Source of the DNA: Mycolicibacterium cosmeticum
Lineage (GTDB): Bacteria > Actinomycetota > Actinomycetes > Mycobacteriales > Mycobacteriaceae
Length of the DNA: 64,000 bases
Assembly (NCBI GenBank): GCA_016197365.1
Contig: JACPVS010000014.1
Span: 62,001-126,000 of the forward strand
Direction of reading: 5' to 3'
Shown here one piece after another: positions 20,909-32,847 of this stretch. How positions within the stretch are numbered: the stretch's first letter is position 1; every line of letters starts with the position of its first letter. The notes beneath the pieces were generated by a model. That model saw only the letters and a list, made by a program, of their open reading frames with translations, had not been told where the DNA came from and made no database searches. A program made the position numbers and the translations under genes.

Positions 20909-22076
20909 GGCCACCGGGGCACGTCTGCCCTGGGATGCCGAAAACCCCTACGAGTTCTACGCGGCCCGGCGACGCGAGGGAAACGTGGTGTGGGACGAGG
21001 CCGCCCAGGCCTGGCTGGTGCTGAGTTATGACGCCGCTCGCGAGGTGCTCGGCGGCACCGGCTGGACCAGCGATCCGTTCGCGAACGCCCTCGCGCTGGC
21101 ATCCGCTGATGCCGTCACTCGCGAATTCTCCCGCGGATCCATGCTTTTCGCCGACGGCGCCGAGCATCAGCGGCTGCGTGGCTCGGTCCGTGACGTTTTC
21201 ACCCGCAACTTCGTTGCCGACCTCGGAACAGGTGTGCAGTCGGTCGCCGACGACCTGATCTGCCACTCCGCCAAGGGACGCGAGTTCGACTTCATGGCCG
21301 ACATTGCGCTACCCCTGCCCGTCGCCGTCATCAGTGCGTGGCTCGACCTCGACGCCGCTGCCGCCCATCTGCTGCGCGAGGTCTCCCCCGTCATCATCCG
21401 CATGCTGGGGACCCTGGCCGAGCCGGACGAGATGATCGCAGGCACCACGGCGTCGGCCATGCTGATGGCCGCGTTCCTGCCGATTGCCGCCGACCGGCGT
21501 GCCCACCCCGGCGATGACCTGTTCAGTTTCATCGCCGGTGACCCCGACCTTGCGCTCGAAGAAGTGGTGATGACGGCCATCCTCATCGCGGTCGCGGGCC
21601 ACGAGACCACCGCGAATCTGCTTGGCGCGGCGATGGACACGTTGCTCACGCCGGACGCCGACGGTGCCCGCATCGCGGACCGGATCGATCCGGCGGACCC
21701 GGCGGTGGCCGCCGAACTGATCCGGCTCGATGCGCCGGTGCAGTCCACCGTCCGCACCGCCACCGCGGATCATGTACTCGACGGCGTCAAGATCGCGGCC
21801 GGCCAGAGCACCCTGGTGGCGATCGCCGCAGCCAACCGCGACCCCGCCGTCTTCGACGAACCCGACCGGTTCCGGCTGGACCGCGGCGGACCCGCTCCGT
21901 TGTCGTTCGGGTACGGCGCCCACTACTGCCTGGGTGCCGCGCTGGCACAGCTCGAGCTCGCCATCGCGCTGCCGAGAATCCTGGCCCGCCGCCCGGTGCT
22001 CGTCGGTCAGGTGAGCTGGCGGGACACCCCCGCCATCCGCGGGCCGGTGTCGGTGCCGATGACGTTCGGCGACTGA
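20895..22076 (+). CDS. Cytochrome P450
   Basis: 393 residues, soluble bacterial class. The I-helix motif is AGHETT (234-239), ExxR is ELIR (274-277), and the haem loop is FGYGAHYCLG with ligand Cys345. HQRLR (91-95) in the C-helix contacts a haem propionate. It sits between the ABC1-kinase gene and a broken epimerase gene, overlapping both. No ferredoxin or reductase gene is adjacent. CYP family and substrate cannot be assigned by eye. Confidence 0.9.
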   Translation: MTSAEATGARLPWDAENPYEFYAARRREGNVVWDEAAQAWLVLSYDAAREVLGGTGWTSDPFANALALASADAVTREFSRGSMLFADGAEHQRLRGSVRDVFTRNFVADLGTGVQSVADDLICHSAKGREFDFMADIALPLPVAVISAWLDLDAAAAHLLREVSPVIIRMLGTLAEPDEMIAGTTASAMLMAAFLPIAADRRAHPGDDLFSFIAGDPDLALEEVVMTAILIAVAGHETTANLLGAAMDTLLTPDADGARIADRIDPADPAVAAELIRLDAPVQSTVRTATADHVLDGVKIAAGQSTLVAIAAANRDPAVFDEPDRFRLDRGGPAPLSFGYGAHYCLGAALAQLELAIALPRILARRPVLVGQVSWRDTPAIRGPVSVPMTFGD

Positions 22077-22982
22077 TGCGCGTCTTCGTGACCGGAGGCA
22101 CCGGCGCCATCGGCGGATACACGGTGCCTGCACTCATCGCCGACGGGCACACCGTCTCGGCGCTGGCGCGGAGCCCCGCGACGGCGGCGGTCCTGCGCCG
22201 CCACGGTGCCACTCCGGTGCCGGTGTCGCTGTTCGACCGCGACGCACTCGCGTCGGCATTCGCAGGCCACGACGCGGGTGCTGAACCTGGCCTCCGCGCT
22301 GCCGCCGACGCACCGGTTCCTGCTCAGATCGGCGTGGACGGACTGTCATCGCATCCGCAGCGACGGATCTGCCGCGGTGGTCGACGCGGCGGCCGCGGCG
22401 GGGGTCCGGCGCCTGGTGCAGGAGTCGGTGGTGATGATCTACCGCGCCGGCGCGGATCGCTGGATCGACGAAAGCTGGCCCACCGAAACCTATTTCATTG
22501 CGACGGGCAATCACGCCGCGGAGGCCAACACGCAGCGCTTCGGCGGCACCGCAGTGATCCTGCGCTTCGGCATGTTCTACGGTCGCGGTGCCGCGCACAG
22601 CGAGCAACTCATGGCGATGGCGCGCCGTCACGTCGGGTTCACGGCGGGCAGGCCCGACAGTTATGTATCGTCGATCCACCTCGCCGACGGCGCCGACGCC
22701 GTGGTGGCCGCGCTGGACTGCCCCGGTGGGACCTACAACATCGCGGACGACGAGCCTGTCACCGCGCGTGCGAATGTGGAAGCGATGGCTGCAGCGGTCG
22801 GGGCGTCCGCCTGGCTGCGCGGTCCCGGCCCGGCTGCCCTGCTGCTCGGTGACCGGTCCACCTCGATGACCCGGTCATTGCGAGTGAGCAACGCCCGCTT
22901 CCGGGAGGCGACTGGGTGGACACCGCGGTATCCCAGTGTGCGCGAAGGCTATTCGGCGATGGCAGCTCAGCCCATCAACTGA
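22076..22982 (+). pseudogene. NAD-dependent epimerase/dehydratase with a single frameshift
   Basis: The first frame reads MRVFVTGGTGAIGGYTVPAL up to about residue 66 (FAGHDA). It then becomes nonsense, while a second frame picks up exactly there with VLNLASALPPTHRFLLR and continues to the stop at 22982. The break is in GCGGGTG near 22275-22280, where one G too many would explain it. The repaired protein would be about 302 residues of the extended SDR/epimerase family, ending near TGWTPRYPSVREG. The ATG overlaps the P450 stop (TGATG). It may be a real mutation or a sequencing error. Confidence 0.8.
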
Positions 22983-23416
22983 GCGGCGACGGTGGCCCCG
23001 AGATTCCAGCACGCCTCCAGGTCGGCCTGACTGGGTTTACCCGAAACCACCACGTAGTCAGCGGCCTTCACCCAGCCCAGACCCCCGGTGATCCCGGTGA
23101 TCGCGCGCTCGGCGCCCTCGGTCCCCTCGTTGCCGTGCAACCACAATCCGAACGGACGGCCCCGGGTGGAATCCAGGATCTGATAGTAGGACTGGTCGAA
23201 GGCGTGCTTGAGTGCGCCGCTGAGGTACCCGAGATTGACGGGGCTGCCGAGCAAGTAGCCGTCGGCTTCCAGCATGTCCAGCGGCGACACCGTCAGCGCC
23301 GGGCGGCGCACCACCTCGACACCCTCGATGTCGGGATCGCTCGCGCCCGAGAGCACCGCCTCGAACATCTCCTGACAGTGCGGCGAGGGCGTGTGGTGCA
23401 CGACGAGCAACCTCAC
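22967..23416 (-). CDS. Flavodoxin-like / NADPH-dependent FMN reductase-family protein
   Basis: 149 residues. The FMN phosphate loop is VVHHTPSPHCQEM and the isoalloxazine-contact region is GYLLGSPVNLGYLSG. This is a flavodoxin fold and the size of Rv2771c. The start shares ATGA with the upstream membrane-protein gene, and the 3' end overlaps the convergent epimerase gene by 16 bases. Electron donor or acceptor role unknown. Confidence 0.82.
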   Translation of the reverse strand: MRLLVVHHTPSPHCQEMFEAVLSGASDPDIEGVEVVRRPALTVSPLDMLEADGYLLGSPVNLGYLSGALKHAFDQSYYQILDSTRGRPFGLWLHGNEGTEGAERAITGITGGLGWVKAADYVVVSGKPSQADLEACWNLGATVAAQLMG

Positions 23417-23876
23417 GCGCGCTCCATATCGACCGCAGTGCGCATCGTCTCGCGGGCCCGCGACCGGTCACCGGCGTAGTCGTAGGCGCGGGCCAACCGG
23501 TACCACCGCACCCAATTGTCCCGGTCGGCGTCCAGCTCCTCGCGCACCGTCGCGAAGAGCGCGTCGGCCGCGTCGCGGTCGATCCGGCCCGACGGCATCC
23601 GCGGCAGGTCACTGACGTCGAGTTCCATCCCGCTCTCGCGGGCCAGCCGGGCCAGCCGCTGATGGGCGAAGCCGGCCCGCAGCGTGCTCACCATGGCCCA
23701 CAACCCGACGATCGGCAGCAGCAGCAGAGCCACCCCCAGCCCGATGGGCGCCCACTCACCGGAGGCCAGGAACGCGAACGCGATGCGGCCGATCATGATG
23801 AAGTAGGCGACCATCGCCACGCACATCAGGCCGATCAGCAGCTGGATTCGCAGGCTGCGGGCACCGTCACCGGCCA

Positions 23877-23877
<1 letters not shown>
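23413..23877 (-). CDS. Conserved membrane protein with C-terminal TPR-like helices
   Basis: 154 residues. Two membrane helices (LLIGLMCVAMVAYFIMIG and IGLGVALLLLPIVGLWAMV) are followed by a soluble part, in which WVRWYRLARAYDYAGDRSRA looks like one tetratricopeptide unit. It starts within the dapB stop (TAATG) and overlaps the next gene by ATGA, so dapB, this gene and the flavodoxin-like gene form one transcript. The counterpart by position is Rv2772c. Function unknown. Confidence 0.78.
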
Positions 23878-25404
<1,527 letters not shown>

Positions 25405-25413
25405 CATCTGGCC

Positions 25414-26316
25414 ATGCGTGGCGCGAAGATTCTCATCACCGGCCCGACCGGACAGGTCGCCGCACCGCTGGCCTTGTCGCTGGCAGCCGAGAACGAGGTG
25501 TGGGGCATCGCCCGCTTCACCGACACCACGGCCCGAGAGAACTTGGAGCGCGCCGGAATTCGCTGCGAGAAGGTGAACCTGGCCGCGGGTGACTTCAGCG
25601 GGATCCCGTGCGATTTCGACTACGTCCTGAATCTCGCGGTCGCCAAGAGCGGGCGCTGGGACAAGGACCTGGCGGCCAATGCCGAGTCCGTCGGCCTGCT
25701 GATGGCGCACTGCGCCGACGCGACGGCGTTCCTGCACTGTTCGTCTGCCGCGGTGTACGACCCGCCGGACGACGAGCCCCGCACCGAGACGACGGCGCTC
25801 GGCGACAATCACAAACCCCTGCTTCCGACGTACTCGATCTCCAAGATCGCCGGCGAGGTCGTGGCGCGGACCATGGCCCGCGCGCTCGGCGTACCGACGG
25901 TCATCGCGCGGCTCAACGTGCCTTACGGCGACAACGGCGGCTGGCCGTTCTATCAGATGGAGATGATGCGCGCCGGTATGCCGATCCCGGTTCCGCCGGG
26001 CGGCCCCGCGCGCTACAACCCCATTCACGAGGACGACATCATCGCGACGCTGCCGAAGATGCTCGCGGCGGCATCGGTGCCCGCGATGACGGTCAACTGG
26101 TGCGGTGATCAGACGGTGAGCCTGCAGGAGTGGTGCGCCTACATCGGCGAACTGGTCGGCGTCGAGCCGGTGTTCGAAGTGAGCGAGCAGGCGTTGCGCG
26201 GCGGTCCGACCGATACGACGCGGATGCACGAACTCGTCGGGGGCACCGCGGTGGACTGGCGTGACGGGATCCGCCGAATGGTCACCACGTTCCACCCCGA
26301 GCTGGTGTCCCGCTAG
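25414..26316 (+). CDS. NAD-dependent epimerase/dehydratase family protein
   Basis: 300 residues, extended SDR fold. The N-terminal dinucleotide loop is ITGPTGQVAAPL, the catalytic tyrosine and lysine are in TYSISKIAGE, and a catalytic serine lies in HCSSAAVY. It starts nine bases after the META lipoprotein and ends four bases inside the convergent regulator gene. Substrate unknown; nucleotide sugars or steroid-like alcohols are usual. Confidence 0.82.
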   Translation: MRGAKILITGPTGQVAAPLALSLAAENEVWGIARFTDTTARENLERAGIRCEKVNLAAGDFSGIPCDFDYVLNLAVAKSGRWDKDLAANAESVGLLMAHCADATAFLHCSSAAVYDPPDDEPRTETTALGDNHKPLLPTYSISKIAGEVVARTMARALGVPTVIARLNVPYGDNGGWPFYQMEMMRAGMPIPVPPGGPARYNPIHEDDIIATLPKMLAAASVPAMTVNWCGDQTVSLQEWCAYIGELVGVEPVFEVSEQALRGGPTDTTRMHELVGGTAVDWRDGIRRMVTTFHPELVSR

Positions 26317-26828
26317 AGCGGTGACGCGCCGCGCAGATGCTCGAAGATCAGCGACGTCTGCGTGCCTGCGACGTCGGCGTCCGCATTGAGGTTCTCCACG
26401 ACGAAGGCGCGCAGGTCGTCGGTGTCCCGTGCGGCGACGTGCAGGATGAAATCCTCGCCGCCGGCCAGGAAGTAGACGTCCATCACCTGGGGTCGTTTAC
26501 GGATGTTGGCGATGAAGTCCCGGATCCGGCCGCGCGCATGGGATTGCAGACTCACCGAGATCATGGCCTGCAGGGCCAGGCCCACCGCCGCGGGGTCGAT
26601 GTCGGTGTAGAAGCCGCGGATCACGCCTATGTCTTGCAGCCGCCGCAACCGGCCGTGACACGTCGACGGGGCGATGCCGACGGTCTCGGCCAGCGCACTG
26701 TTGGAGACACGGGCATCGGCATGCAGGGCCAGCAGCATGCGCCGGTCGATGTCGTCGAGCTCGGCCGGCCGAACATCCTTCGGTGCAGGGGCCAGACGCG
26801 CCCTCGGTGGCGTTGATTGTTCACGCAT
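26313..26828 (-). CDS. aldR: Lrp/AsnC-family regulator, likely AldR
   Basis: 171 residues. The N-terminal helix-turn-helix reads DDIDRRMLLALHADARVSN, ALAETVGIAPSTCHGRLRRLQ, followed by the ligand-binding RAM domain (residues ~90-165). It diverges from ald, as AldR (Rv2779c) does in M. tuberculosis, where alanine-responsive control of ald has been shown. I infer the same job here. Confidence 0.88.
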   Translation of the reverse strand: MREQSTPPRARLAPAPKDVRPAELDDIDRRMLLALHADARVSNSALAETVGIAPSTCHGRLRRLQDIGVIRGFYTDIDPAAVGLALQAMISVSLQSHARGRIRDFIANIRKRPQVMDVYFLAGGEDFILHVAARDTDDLRAFVVENLNADADVAGTQTSLIFEHLRGASPL

Positions 26829-26923
26829 GCCGGTATCCTAGCGAATCTTTATCGTAGTTATTGCCGTCCGTTCGAAGGTTATTCACACTAGACGCAGCAT
26901 CCCAACGCTTACAGGAGCACCAA
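26829..26923. promoter_or_regulatory. aldR-ald divergent control region
   Basis: 95 bases, AT-rich against the background (GAATCTTTATCGTAGTTATT, then GTTCGAAGGTTATTCAC). Lrp-family regulators bind several degenerate sites in such gaps, and AldR does so in M. tuberculosis. The ald ribosome site AGGAG is at 26912-26916. Individual sites cannot be fixed by eye. Confidence 0.5.
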
Positions 26924-28039
26924 ATGCGCGTCGGCATCCCGACCGAGATCAAGAACAACGAATTCCGCGTCGCCATCACCCCGGCCGGCGTGGCCGAACT
27001 GACCCGCCGCGGCCACGATGTGGTCATCCAGGCCGGCGCCGGTGAGGGTTCGGCCATCGCCGACAACGACTTCAAGGCCGTCGGCGCCGAGATCGTGGCG
27101 ACCGCCGATCAGGTGTGGGCCGAGGCCGACCTGCTGTTGAAGGTCAAGGAGCCCATCGAGGCCGAGTACAGCCGCCTGCGCAAGGGCCAGACGCTGTTCA
27201 CCTACCTGCACCTGGCCGCGTCCCGGCCGTGCACCGACGCCCTGCTGGCCTCTGGCACCACCTCGATCGCGTACGAAACCGTGCAGACCGCTGACGGCGC
27301 TCTGCCCCTGCTCGCCCCGATGAGTGAGGTCGCGGGCCGGTTGGCGGCCCAGGTCGGCGCCTACCACCTGATGCGCACGCAGGGTGGTCGCGGTGTGCTC
27401 ATGGGCGGCGTCCCCGGTGTCGCTCCGGCCAAGGTCGTCGTCATCGGCGGCGGCATGGCCGGCGACAACGCAGCGGCCGTGGCCTGGGGTATGGGCGCGC
27501 ATGTCACCGTGTTCGACCTCAACGTCAACACCCTGCGCAAGATCGACGCCGAATACGGCGGCGCCATCGAGACCCGCTATTCGTCGAGCCTCGATCTGGA
27601 AGAAGCCGTCAAGCAGGCCGACCTGGTGATCGGTGCCGTGCTGGTGCCCGGCGCCAAGGCCCCCAAGCTGGTCACCAATGCGACTGTGGCACACATGAAG
27701 TCCGGCGCGGTGCTGGTCGACATCGCGATCGACCAGGGCGGCTGCTTCGAGGATTCCCGCCCCACCACCCACGACGACCCGACGTTCGCCGTGCACGACA
27801 CCGTGTTCTACTGCGTGGCCAACATGCCGGGCGCCGTCCCGCGGACGTCGACCTACGCGCTCACCAATGCGACGATGCCCTACGTGCTCCGGCTCGCCGA
27901 CAAGGGTTGGCAGGCCGCGTGTGCCGCCGACGCCGCGCTGGCCAAGGGCCTCTCGACGCACGAGGGTGCGCTGCTCAACGAGCACGTGGCCGCCGACCTG
28001 GGATTGGCGTTCACCGATCCCTCGGCCGTCCTGATCTGA
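26924..28039 (+). CDS. ald: L-alanine dehydrogenase
   Basis: Interconverts alanine and pyruvate plus ammonia using NAD; in mycobacteria it is induced by alanine and by low oxygen. 371 residues. [20 protein letters not shown], the catalytic-lysine region LLKVKEP, catalytic His in YLHLA, and the NAD fold [14 protein letters not shown] are all visible. ATG at 26924 has a good AGGAG. A hairpin terminator follows. Confidence 0.95.
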   Translation: MRVGIPTEIKNNEFRVAITPAGVAELTRRGHDVVIQAGAGEGSAIADNDFKAVGAEIVATADQVWAEADLLLKVKEPIEAEYSRLRKGQTLFTYLHLAASRPCTDALLASGTTSIAYETVQTADGALPLLAPMSEVAGRLAAQVGAYHLMRTQGGRGVLMGGVPGVAPAKVVVIGGGMAGDNAAAVAWGMGAHVTVFDLNVNTLRKIDAEYGGAIETRYSSSLDLEEAVKQADLVIGAVLVPGAKAPKLVTNATVAHMKSGAVLVDIAIDQGGCFEDSRPTTHDDPTFAVHDTVFYCVANMPGAVPRTSTYALTNATMPYVLRLADKGWQAACAADAALAKGLSTHEGALLNEHVAADLGLAFTDPSAVLI

Positions 28040-28056
28040 CGCTTCACCCCCACCGT

Positions 28057-28084
28057 CGCCCGGCTGGATTCATCCGGCCGGGCG
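28057..28084. terminator. Bidirectional hairpin terminator between ald and the beta-lactamase gene
   Basis: CGCCCGGC (28057-28064) pairs with GCCGGGCG (28077-28084), extended by GGAT/ATCC-type pairs to a near-continuous 11-12 base stem with a four-base loop. It sits 17 bases after the ald stop and 9 bases before the convergent beta-lactamase stop. No U-tract. Confidence 0.8.
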
Positions 28085-28093
28085 ATGTGTATC

Positions 28094-28987
28094 TCAGGGG
28101 TGAGTGGGGTCCAGCAGGTAGGGCAGCACCAATGTGGTGAGCTCTCCGATCAGCGGGCGCAGCGCGTCCGCCTTCGGGTTGTCGGTCGCCGACCGGGTCA
28201 TGATGGCCAGCAGGATCCGCTGCCCCGCAGGGCCGAAGGCGATCCCCACATCGTTGGTGCTGCCGTAATCGCCACTGCCCGTCTTGTCCGCCGTCGTCCA
28301 CCCGGCGGGCAGACCGGCACGCACACTGGAAGTTTCGTTCGCCCGCATCCAGTCCTCCAGCAACTGCCGCTGCGGCGCAGCCAGCGCAGCCCCGGTCAGC
28401 AGCTCGCGGTATCCCCCGCCGAGTGCCGCAGGCGTGCTGGTGTCCCGCGGGTCGCCGGGGATCGCCGAATTCAGCTCCGTCTCCCACCGGTCCAGGCGGG
28501 TGCGGTCGTCACCGATGGTGCGCGCGAAGGCGGTGACGGCCTGCGGGCCGCCGATACGCTTCAGCAACAGGTTGCCCGCCGTGTTGTCGCTGACCTGCAA
28601 GGCCGCCTGACACAATTCGGCCAATGTCATCTCGGTGCCCGCCCGGGGTCCGGTGCGCGGCGAGTTCGCGACCACAGCCGCGGGATCGACGAATTCGGTG
28701 TCGTCCAGCGTGAATTCGCCCCGTCCCACCTGTTGCAGCACCCGACCGGCGGCGTACGCCTTGAAGGTCGAGCACATCGCGAACGCCTGGTCGGCCCGGT
28801 GCGACACGGCGCCCGGGGAATCCAGGTTGACCGCCGACAGCCCCACCACGGCATTGTGCCGGCGCTCCAGCGCACCGATGCGTTCATCCAGGGGCGACAC
28901 CGGTTCGGCGGACGCCCGCTGACCTGCGGACATCACCGCCGCGAAAGTCAGGCCGCCAATGATCACGTTTCGTCGGGACATTCGCAT
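28094..28987 (-). CDS. Class A beta-lactamase, Tat-type signal
   Basis: 297 residues. All class A motifs are present: Ser73-Thr-Phe-Lys76 (CSTFK), Ser133-Asp-Asn135 (SDN), Glu169-Thr-Glu-Leu-Asn173, and Lys235-Thr-Gly237. The SDN loop differs from the SDG of M. tuberculosis BlaC, and resembles the BlaF/BlaS-type enzymes of rapid growers. The N-terminus has a paired arginine before a hydrophobic stretch ([17 protein letters not shown]), suggesting Tat export. It stands where M. tuberculosis has Rv2781c, between ald and pepR. Confidence 0.92.
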   Translation of the reverse strand: MRMSRRNVIIGGLTFAAVMSAGQRASAEPVSPLDERIGALERRHNAVVGLSAVNLDSPGAVSHRADQAFAMCSTFKAYAAGRVLQQVGRGEFTLDDTEFVDPAAVVANSPRTGPRAGTEMTLAELCQAALQVSDNTAGNLLLKRIGGPQAVTAFARTIGDDRTRLDRWETELNSAIPGDPRDTSTPAALGGGYRELLTGAALAAPQRQLLEDWMRANETSSVRAGLPAGWTTADKTGSGDYGSTNDVGIAFGPAGQRILLAIMTRSATDNPKADALRPLIGELTTLVLPYLLDPTHP

Positions 28988-29009
28988 GCCCCAACCCTAC
29001 CGACCGACT

Positions 29010-30347
29010 CTAGATTTGCCGAAGACGTTGCGGTAGTGAGCGTTTCGTCTTGTGCGGCCCCAGCACCGCAGCACCCAGCGGTTTCGACAGCAGCGTACGG
29101 GCCACACCGTTCACCTCATCGAGGGTGACGGCGTCGATCTGCGCCAACGTCTGGGCGATGGTGCGGTGCGCGCCGTAGTTGAGCTCACTGCGGCCCATCC
29201 GGTGCATCCGCGATCCGGAGTCCTCCAGGCCCAGCACCAGCCCACCACGCAACGAGCCCTTGGCAATCCGGCATTCGGCTTCGGTGATCCCGTCGACGGC
29301 CACGTCGGCGAGCACGTCGGTGGCCAGCCGGACCACCTCGTCGAACCGCTCCGGCAGGCATGCGGCGTACACGGAGAACGCACCGGCGTCGGAGAACATG
29401 TCGACGCTCGAATACACCGAATAGGCCAGGCCGCGGGACTCCCGGATCTGTTGGAACAGACGGGAACTCAGGCCGCCGCCGAGTGCGGTGTTGAGCACCG
29501 ACAACGCCCAGCGGTGCTGCCAATAGCGTCCCGGTGTCCGCACCCCGGCCAGCACATGGCTCTGCTCGGAGTCACGGTTGACCACCAGCAGACCCGGCTG
29601 TCCGGGCACCCGACCCGCACCTTTACGGTGCGCCACCGGGGTTCGCCCGTCGGTCAGATGCGCTCCGAAATACCGGCGGGCGAGAGCGACGACCCGTTTG
29701 TGGTCGATATTGCCTGCCACCGCGAGCACCATGCGCTCCGGCGTGTACCGGCGGACGTGGAAGGAGTGCAACTGCGCGCGGGTCATCGACTCGATGGACT
29801 CGACGCTGCCGATCACCGGGCGTCCGACGGGGTGATCGCCGAACATCGCCGTCAGGAAGACGTCCCCGAGGGTGTCCTCCGGGTCGTCGTCGCGCATGGC
29901 GATCTCTTCCAGCACGACGTCGCGTTCGACCTCGACATCCTCTGCGGCACAACGGCCACGCAGGACGACGTCGGCCACCAGGTCGACCGCGAGTTCCAGA
30001 TCGGTGTCCAGCACGTGCGCGTAGTAGCAGGTGTGCTCGCGCGCGGTGAACGCATTGAGCTCACCGCCCACCGCGTCTACCGCCTGCGCGATCTCGACGG
30101 CCGACCGGGTCGGCGTCGACTTGAACAGCAGGTGTTCGAGGAAATGCGCCGCACCGGCCACCGAAGGACCCTCGTCGCGGGAACCGACACCGACCCATAC
30201 CCCGACCGATGCGGAATGCACGGACGGGATGTACTCGGTGACCACCCGCAACCCTCCGGGCAGTACGGAGATCCGCACTGCCTCGGAGGTGTCTTCGCCG
30301 CTGTTGACGCGGCGTAATGCTGGTTTAGGCGTCAGCGGTCGCGGCAT
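29010..30347 (-). CDS. pepR: M16-family zinc metalloprotease
   Basis: 445 residues. The inverted zinc motif is His68-Phe-Leu-Glu71-His72 (HFLEHLLF), with the later [15 protein letters not shown] and a distal zinc-ligand Glu in the [17 protein letters not shown] segment. The C-terminal half is the inactive M16 partner domain, with the Arg-Tyr-type motif in [19 protein letters not shown]. The ATG at 30347 overlaps the gpsI 3' end by 23 bases, so the two are co-transcribed, as for Rv2782c-Rv2783c. Confidence 0.92.
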   Translation of the reverse strand: MPRPLTPKPALRRVNSGEDTSEAVRISVLPGGLRVVTEYIPSVHSASVGVWVGVGSRDEGPSVAGAAHFLEHLLFKSTPTRSAVEIAQAVDAVGGELNAFTAREHTCYYAHVLDTDLELAVDLVADVVLRGRCAAEDVEVERDVVLEEIAMRDDDPEDTLGDVFLTAMFGDHPVGRPVIGSVESIESMTRAQLHSFHVRRYTPERMVLAVAGNIDHKRVVALARRYFGAHLTDGRTPVAHRKGAGRVPGQPGLLVVNRDSEQSHVLAGVRTPGRYWQHRWALSVLNTALGGGLSSRLFQQIRESRGLAYSVYSSVDMFSDAGAFSVYAACLPERFDEVVRLATDVLADVAVDGITEAECRIAKGSLRGGLVLGLEDSGSRMHRMGRSELNYGAHRTIAQTLAQIDAVTLDEVNGVARTLLSKPLGAAVLGPHKTKRSLPQRLRQI

Positions 30348-32583
30348 CAGCGTCGGCGGGAGCGTCAGCAGGCGCCGACGGAACTTCCCCGGAGGTCTCG
30401 CCCTCTTCGGCGACCAGGACCAGCGAGATCTTGCCGCGGTTGTCGATATCGGCGATCTCCACCCGGAGCTTGTCACCGAGCTTCACGACATCCTCGACCT
30501 TGGCGATGCGCTTGCCACGGCCCAGCTTGCTGATGTGCACCAGCCCGTCACGACCCGGCAGCAGCGACACGAACGCACCGAAGTCGGTGGTCTTGACGAC
30601 CGTGCCCAGGAACCGCTCCCCGACCTTGGGCAGCTGCGGGTTGGCGATCGCGTTGATCATGTCGATCGCGGCCTGCGCGGCCTCGCCATTGCTGGCACCC
30701 ACGAACACCGTGCCGTCGTCCTCGATGGAGATCGAGGCGCCGGTCTGCTCGGTGATCGAGTTGATCATCTTGCCCTTGGGCCCGATCACCTCGCCGATCT
30801 TGTCTACCGGCACCTTGATGGTGGTGATCCGCGGCGCGTACGGGCTCATCTCGTCGGGCTCGTCGATGGCCTCGGCCATCACGTCGAGGATGGTCAGACG
30901 CGCGTCCTTGGCCTGGGCCAGCGCACCGGCCAGCACCTTGGACGGGATGCCGTCGAGCTTGGTGTCCAACTGCAGGGCGGTGACGAAGTCCTTGGTGCCT
31001 GCGCACTTGAAGTCCATGTCGCCGAACGCATCCTCGGCACCGAGGATGTCGGTGAGGGTGACGTAACGGGTTTCACCGTCGACATCGTCGGACACCAGAC
31101 CCATGGCGATGCCGGCGACCGGGGCCTTGAGCGGCACACCGGCGTTCAGCAGCGACAGGGTCGAGGCGCAGACCGAGCCCATCGAGGTGGAACCGTTGGA
31201 GCTCAACGCTTCTGACACCTGGCGGATGGCGTACGGGAACTCTTCGACGCTCGGCAGCACCGGCATCAGGGCGCGCTCGGCGAGTGCACCGTGGCCGATC
31301 TCGCGGCGCTTGGGCGAGCCGACACGGCCGGTCTCACCGGTGGAGAACGGCGGGAAGTTGTAGTGGTGCATGTAGCGCTTGGAGGTCTCAGGTCCCAGCG
31401 AGTCGATCTGCTGGGCCATCTTGACCATGTCCAGCGTGGTGACACCCATGATCTGGGTCTCGCCGCGCTCGAACAACGCGCTGCCGTGCGCCCGCGGGAT
31501 GATGGCGACCTCGGCACTCAGGGCGCGGATGTCGGTGACACCACGGCCGTCGATGCGGAAATGGTCGGTGATGATGCGCTGGCGCACAAGCTTCTTGGTC
31601 AGCGACCGGTAGGCGGCGCCGATCTCCTTCTCGCGTCCGGCGAAGGTGTCGGCGAGACGCTCCAGCACCTCACCCTTGATCTCGTCGGTGCGTGCATCAC
31701 GCTCGGCCTTGCCGCCGATCGTGAGGGCCTGCGACAGCGCCTCGGTGGCCACCGCGGACACCTGGGCATAGACGTCGTCCTGGTAGTCGGGGAACAGCGG
31801 GTACACCGCGGTCTCCTTGCCAGCGGCCTCGTGCAGCGCCTGCTGCGCATCGCACAGGGCGGCGATGAACGGCTTGGCGGCTTCCAGACCCTCGGCCACG
31901 ACGGACTCCGTCGGGGCACCGGCACCGCCGGCGATGAGGTCGATGACGTTGTCGGTGGCCTCGGCCTCGACCATCATGATCGCGACGTCGTCACCGGCCT
32001 TGCGGCCCGCGACGACCATGTCGAACACGGCGGTCTCGAGCTGCTCGACGGTCGGGAATGCGACCCACTGACCGGAGATCAGCGCGACGCGGACGCCGCC
32101 GACCGGACCGGAGAACGGCAGGCCGGAGATCTGGGTGGACGCCGACGCGGCGTTGATGGCCAGCACGTCGTACAGATCCTTGGGATCCAGGCTCAGCACC
32201 GTGACCACGACCTGGATCTCGTTACGCAGGCCGGACACGAAGGTCGGGCGCAGCGGCCGGTCGATCAGACGACAGGTCAGGATCGCGTCGGTGGAGGGAC
32301 GGCCCTCGCGGCGGAAGAACGAGCCGGGGATGCGACCCGCGGCGTACATCCGCTCCTCGACGTCGATGGTCAGCGGGAAGAAGTCGAAATGGTCTTTCGG
32401 GGACTTGCTGGCGGTGGTGGCGCTCAGCAGCATGGTCTCGTCGTCGAGGTAGGCGACGACCGAACCGGCGGCCTGCCGGGCCAGGCGGCCCGTCTCGAAG
32501 CGGATGGTGCGGGTGCCGAAGCTCCCGTTGTCGATGACGGCGGTGGATTCAAACACGCCTTCGTCGGTTTCAACTGCAGACAT
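30325..32583 (-). CDS. gpsI: Polynucleotide phosphorylase / guanosine pentaphosphate synthase
   Basis: Phosphorolytic 3'-5' exoribonuclease and RNA-tailing enzyme. 752 residues, the same as Rv2783c, starting at ATG 32583. Two RNase PH domains (about 15-240 and 335-570), a KH domain ([16 protein letters not shown]) and an S1 domain ([18 protein letters not shown]) appear in order, followed by an Ala/Asp-rich tail. The FFRREGRP and [11 protein letters not shown] phosphate-site motifs are intact. A long, hairpin-rich leader precedes it. Confidence 0.95.
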   Translation of the reverse strand: MSAVETDEGVFESTAVIDNGSFGTRTIRFETGRLARQAAGSVVAYLDDETMLLSATTASKSPKDHFDFFPLTIDVEERMYAAGRIPGSFFRREGRPSTDAILTCRLIDRPLRPTFVSGLRNEIQVVVTVLSLDPKDLYDVLAINAASASTQISGLPFSGPVGGVRVALISGQWVAFPTVEQLETAVFDMVVAGRKAGDDVAIMMVEAEATDNVIDLIAGGAGAPTESVVAEGLEAAKPFIAALCDAQQALHEAAGKETAVYPLFPDYQDDVYAQVSAVATEALSQALTIGGKAERDARTDEIKGEVLERLADTFAGREKEIGAAYRSLTKKLVRQRIITDHFRIDGRGVTDIRALSAEVAIIPRAHGSALFERGETQIMGVTTLDMVKMAQQIDSLGPETSKRYMHHYNFPPFSTGETGRVGSPKRREIGHGALAERALMPVLPSVEEFPYAIRQVSEALSSNGSTSMGSVCASTLSLLNAGVPLKAPVAGIAMGLVSDDVDGETRYVTLTDILGAEDAFGDMDFKCAGTKDFVTALQLDTKLDGIPSKVLAGALAQAKDARLTILDVMAEAIDEPDEMSPYAPRITTIKVPVDKIGEVIGPKGKMINSITEQTGASISIEDDGTVFVGASNGEAAQAAIDMINAIANPQLPKVGERFLGTVVKTTDFGAFVSLLPGRDGLVHISKLGRGKRIAKVEDVVKLGDKLRVEIADIDNRGKISLVLVAEEGETSGEVPSAPADAPADADAATADA

Positions 32584-32847
32584 ATGTGTCCGTACAGCCT
32601 CTCTTGCTCGGGTATTCAACTGTTTCGCGCGTCAGCGAACTCAGATCCCGTTCCGGATGCGGCTACGGCCGTCGATCGAAGCTGCCGGGGATTTTCTCCC
32701 GGCAGCCACTACCGAAGACCGCCCGATCCCTCGAACGGTGCGGTGACGCACAGGAACGGTGCGCGCGGAAACACGCGAACCGCACCAAGTGCCAAGGCCC
32801 AGTGGCCTAAAACACCCCTATGTTACACCGGGGCGTCATGACCCCGG
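32584..32847 (-). promoter_or_regulatory. gpsI leader with three hairpins and a candidate promoter
   Basis: This 264-base gap carries no gene I can support. On the minus strand TAACAT (plus 32820-32825) is a candidate -10, giving a leader near 230 bases. Three stems follow: AGGCC/GGCCT at 32795-32808; GGTGCG/CGCACC enclosing CGCG/CGCG at 32758-32786; and GCTGCCGGG/CCCGGCAGC with an 8-base loop at 32681-32706. PNPase is known to repress its own mRNA through a leader stem in E. coli, so a similar control is a reasonable guess. Confidence 0.55.

Noticed and set aside
31291..32841. 516-codon open frame opposite gpsI
   Set aside because: Antisense to a clear gpsI gene; composition is typical of GC-rich shadow frames.
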